From Leptotrichia buccalis C-1013-b (lineage in GTDB: Bacteria; Fusobacteriota; Fusobacteriia; Fusobacteriales; Leptotrichiaceae), in contig NC_013192.1 in the NCBI RefSeq assembly GCF_000023905.1, positions 2,232,001-2,296,000 of the forward strand: a stretch of DNA of 64,000 bases, given 5' to 3'. The notes beneath the pieces are model-generated. The model was not told where the DNA came from. It searched no databases and saw nothing but the letters and a program-made list of their open reading frames with translations. Position 1 is the stretch's first letter. Each line of letters begins with the position of its first letter. Positions 62,545 through 64,000 of this stretch are shown in pieces. The position numbers were made by a program, and so were the translations under genes.

Positions 62545-63266
62545 TATTTTTCTCCTTTTAAATAATCTTCATATTCTTCTCTTCCACTTTGCTTTTTCAA
62601 ATTAAAGTAATTTGATTTATCAACTCTGTATACACCAATTTTTTTCTGTTTCAAAACCATTTCATTTAATGAAGGTGCAACATAATAAATGCCGTTTACA
62701 CTAGCTCCTTTTTTTATCATAGCAGTTGCTGAATCAAGAAAATCCTTTGCCTTTCTATAATAATAAAATCCTGTTGTTGCATTTTTACTTATTGGTCTTT
62801 TTTCCGCTGCCTGTATAACAAAACCATTTTCATCTAATTTCACATAAGACCATTTAGGATGAATATCTTCAAAAATAATAGTTCCAGCATCATAATCATT
62901 TTTAATAAAGTTATTTACAACTTCATTTAAATTAATATTCAACACTTGATCAACGCCAACAATAATTAATGGTTCTTCATCATTAATTCCATCAATAGCC
63001 AATAAACAAGTACATACCGATCCTTTTGTTTCTCCTTCGGCTATAATTACTTTAACATTAGGTACTAATAACTTTAGCATATCATCTACATGATATTTAT
63101 AAACATCTTCTCTTTTTACAATAAATATAAACTCAGCATTATCTATTACTGATAAATGTTCATAAACATGTTGTAATACTGTCTTCTTTTCTATTTCATA
63201 CAATGAACGCATATACTGCGTTGTAATACTTTCATTATCTCCACCCATGGGAACTATTATTTTCAC
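62544..63266 (-). CDS. Nucleotidyltransferase-like protein (2), diverged N-terminal loop
   Basis: A 240-residue paralog of the protein at 61467-62207. It has MKIIVPMGGDNESITTQ in place of the Gly-rich loop and lacks the PKP lysine motif. The central part is similar to copy 1: GVDQVLNINLNEVVNNF, HPKWSYVKLDENGFV, ATTGFYYYRKAKDF and NGIYYVAPSLNEMV. The loss of the canonical nucleotide loop suggests a changed or lost NTP-binding role, such as a subunit or a different activity. It follows the HAD gene directly and overlaps the cupin by one base. Confidence 0.75.
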   Translation of the reverse strand: MKIIVPMGGDNESITTQYMRSLYEIEKKTVLQHVYEHLSVIDNAEFIFIVKREDVYKYHVDDMLKLLVPNVKVIIAEGETKGSVCTCLLAIDGINDEEPLIIVGVDQVLNINLNEVVNNFIKNDYDAGTIIFEDIHPKWSYVKLDENGFVIQAAEKRPISKNATTGFYYYRKAKDFLDSATAMIKKGASVNGIYYVAPSLNEMVLKQKKIGVYRVDKSNYFNLKKQSGREEYEDYLKGEK

Positions 63267-63896
63267 TTATATTACCCCCTCTTCTGCTTTTTTTATATGT
63301 GTCTTTATATTTTCATAATTTACATCATAAACTGTTTCCACTTCCATAACATGTGCTCCTGAGGCTTTTGCAGCAGCAATACCATTAAAATTATCTTCTA
63401 TAATCATGCATTCTTCTGGCTTTAACTGCAATTTTTCTATTGCCTTATTGTAAATTTCAGGATCCGGTTTTCCTTTCTTAACGTCTTGATTGCTCAAAAA
63501 GAAATCCAAATATTCTTTTAAATTACTTTTTTGCATCATCAAATCTATTGTGTTTCTTATTGAATTAGACCCAACAGCTAATTTATATCCTTCACTTTTT
63601 AATTTTGCCAAAGCATACTCATGGTGAAACATAGGAAAGCAATTTGTAAAAATTTTATCTACTGTATATTGTTGTTTTAATTCATTTATAAATTTATGTA
63701 ATTTCCTTGGCAATCCTCTTTCCATACTCAGCATTTCAAGTTTCTTTGATGTTGGTAAACCATCATAAGTAACTAAATGGTCATATCTACTTATTTCATA
63801 TCCGAAAAGAGATAAAGCTTTATTTAAAGCTTCATAATGCCAATCTTTAGCTTCTATAAGCACTCCATCCATATCAAAAATAATAGCTTTTATCAT
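63267..63896 (-). CDS. HAD-IA family phosphatase
   Basis: A 209-residue haloacid-dehalogenase-like phosphatase (beta-phosphoglucomutase/GphA type). Motif I is IIFDMDGVLIEAKDWHYEALN, motif II KLAVGSNSIRN, motif III KKGKPDPEIYNKA, and motif IV CMIIEDNFNGIAAAKASG. It stands next to the nucleotidyltransferases, so it may remove a phosphate from a sugar intermediate of the same pathway. Its ATG overlaps the stop of the partial upstream gene (TAATG), which argues for one operon. Confidence 0.9.
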   Translation of the reverse strand: MIKAIIFDMDGVLIEAKDWHYEALNKALSLFGYEISRYDHLVTYDGLPTSKKLEMLSMERGLPRKLHKFINELKQQYTVDKIFTNCFPMFHHEYALAKLKSEGYKLAVGSNSIRNTIDLMMQKSNLKEYLDFFLSNQDVKKGKPDPEIYNKAIEKLQLKPEECMIIEDNFNGIAAAKASGAHVMEVETVYDVNYENIKTHIKKAEEGVI

Positions 63897-64000
63897 TACT
63901 TAACCAACTCCTCATTAAAAAAATCGTTTGCATCATCAGGTACATCTGTACATAATATAATTTTTGAATAATCTATATTAAAACCTTTTAATTTCTTCCA
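63896..64000 (-). CDS. Partial gene, C-terminal 34 residues only
   Basis: The minus strand from the right edge reads WKKLKGFNIDYSKIILCTDVPDDANDFFNEELVK and stops at 63896-63898. It overlaps the start of the HAD gene by one base. The visible part is too short to name a family. It extends beyond the window and is the upstream neighbour in the polysaccharide operon. Confidence 0.8.
   Translation of the reverse strand, partial: WKKLKGFNIDYSKIILCTDVPDDANDFFNEELVK

Overview
The window is AT-rich DNA (roughly 30% G+C by eye) from an anaerobic, Gram-negative-type bacterium, most likely a Leptotrichia or close relative (Fusobacteriota). The reasons are a large outer-membrane autotransporter with the Fusobacteriota-type passenger and beta-barrel, a GT9 heptosyltransferase that implies LPS or LOS, AT-rich codon use, fermentative sugar metabolism genes (nagAB, pgi, ppc, a GH13 amylase) and purine-rich Shine-Dalgarno sites. 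The genus is inference; no rRNA is present.

Layout. 1-5.2 kb: 3' end of a UbiB-family kinase-like gene, a frameshifted DUF1269-like gene, a gene-free block of mobile-element ends and hairpins, murE (minus), then a Leu/fMet/Met tRNA operon and a small ABM-domain gene. 5.5-14 kb: GT9 transferase and tsaD (plus), converging on three Cof-type HAD phosphatases interleaved with a lone CheY-like receiver, then ppc (minus). 14-24 kb (plus): a hairpin-ended repeat, mutS2, an AAA15-ATPase/RloB pair resembling AbiL or RloAB phage defence, cysS, coaBC, small repeat-domain proteins and an M23 peptidase. 24-30 kb: cell-envelope and secreted proteins (LprI-like, a lipobox autotransporter, small exported proteins), with remnants of related genes. 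30-43 kb (minus, mostly housekeeping): DUF1304, map, adk, a phosphohexomutase split by an in-frame stop, a truncated transketolase next to a decayed IS30, msrA, a PatB-type lyase divergent from a TetR regulator, nrnA, a SPOR protein, mtnN and manA. 43.5-54.5 kb: a candidate type I toxin-like small ORF, then nagB-nagA, pgi, an M18 aminopeptidase, a GH13 enzyme, radC and a PSP1 protein (plus). 54.7-58 kb: a Val/Asp/Phe tRNA operon followed by a graveyard of mobile DNA (IS30 remnant, a 342-bp repeat, an IS5-family element, the same 342-bp repeat again, an IS630 remnant). 58-64 kb (minus): a surface-polysaccharide operon (HAD, two paralogous nucleotidyltransferases around a cupin, two GT2 glycosyltransferases, a secreted GH16 and a dTDP-4-dehydrorhamnose reductase), running off the right edge.

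The genes work together mainly in amino-sugar catabolism (nagA and nagB feeding fructose-6-phosphate to pgi and manA), envelope building (murE, GT9, the polysaccharide operon, SPOR, M23) and tRNA biology (tsaD, cysS, map). The most interesting non-housekeeping items are the ATPase/RloB pair, the 22-codon hydrophobic ORF whose ribosome site can pair with its own 3' end, the repeat family whose stem arms differ between copies but stay complementary, and the IS5 element sitting exactly at the junction of a tandem duplication. Several genes (DUF1269, phosphohexomutase, transketolase, IS transposases, an LprI-like paralog) are visibly broken; a few single-base lesions could be sequencing errors.
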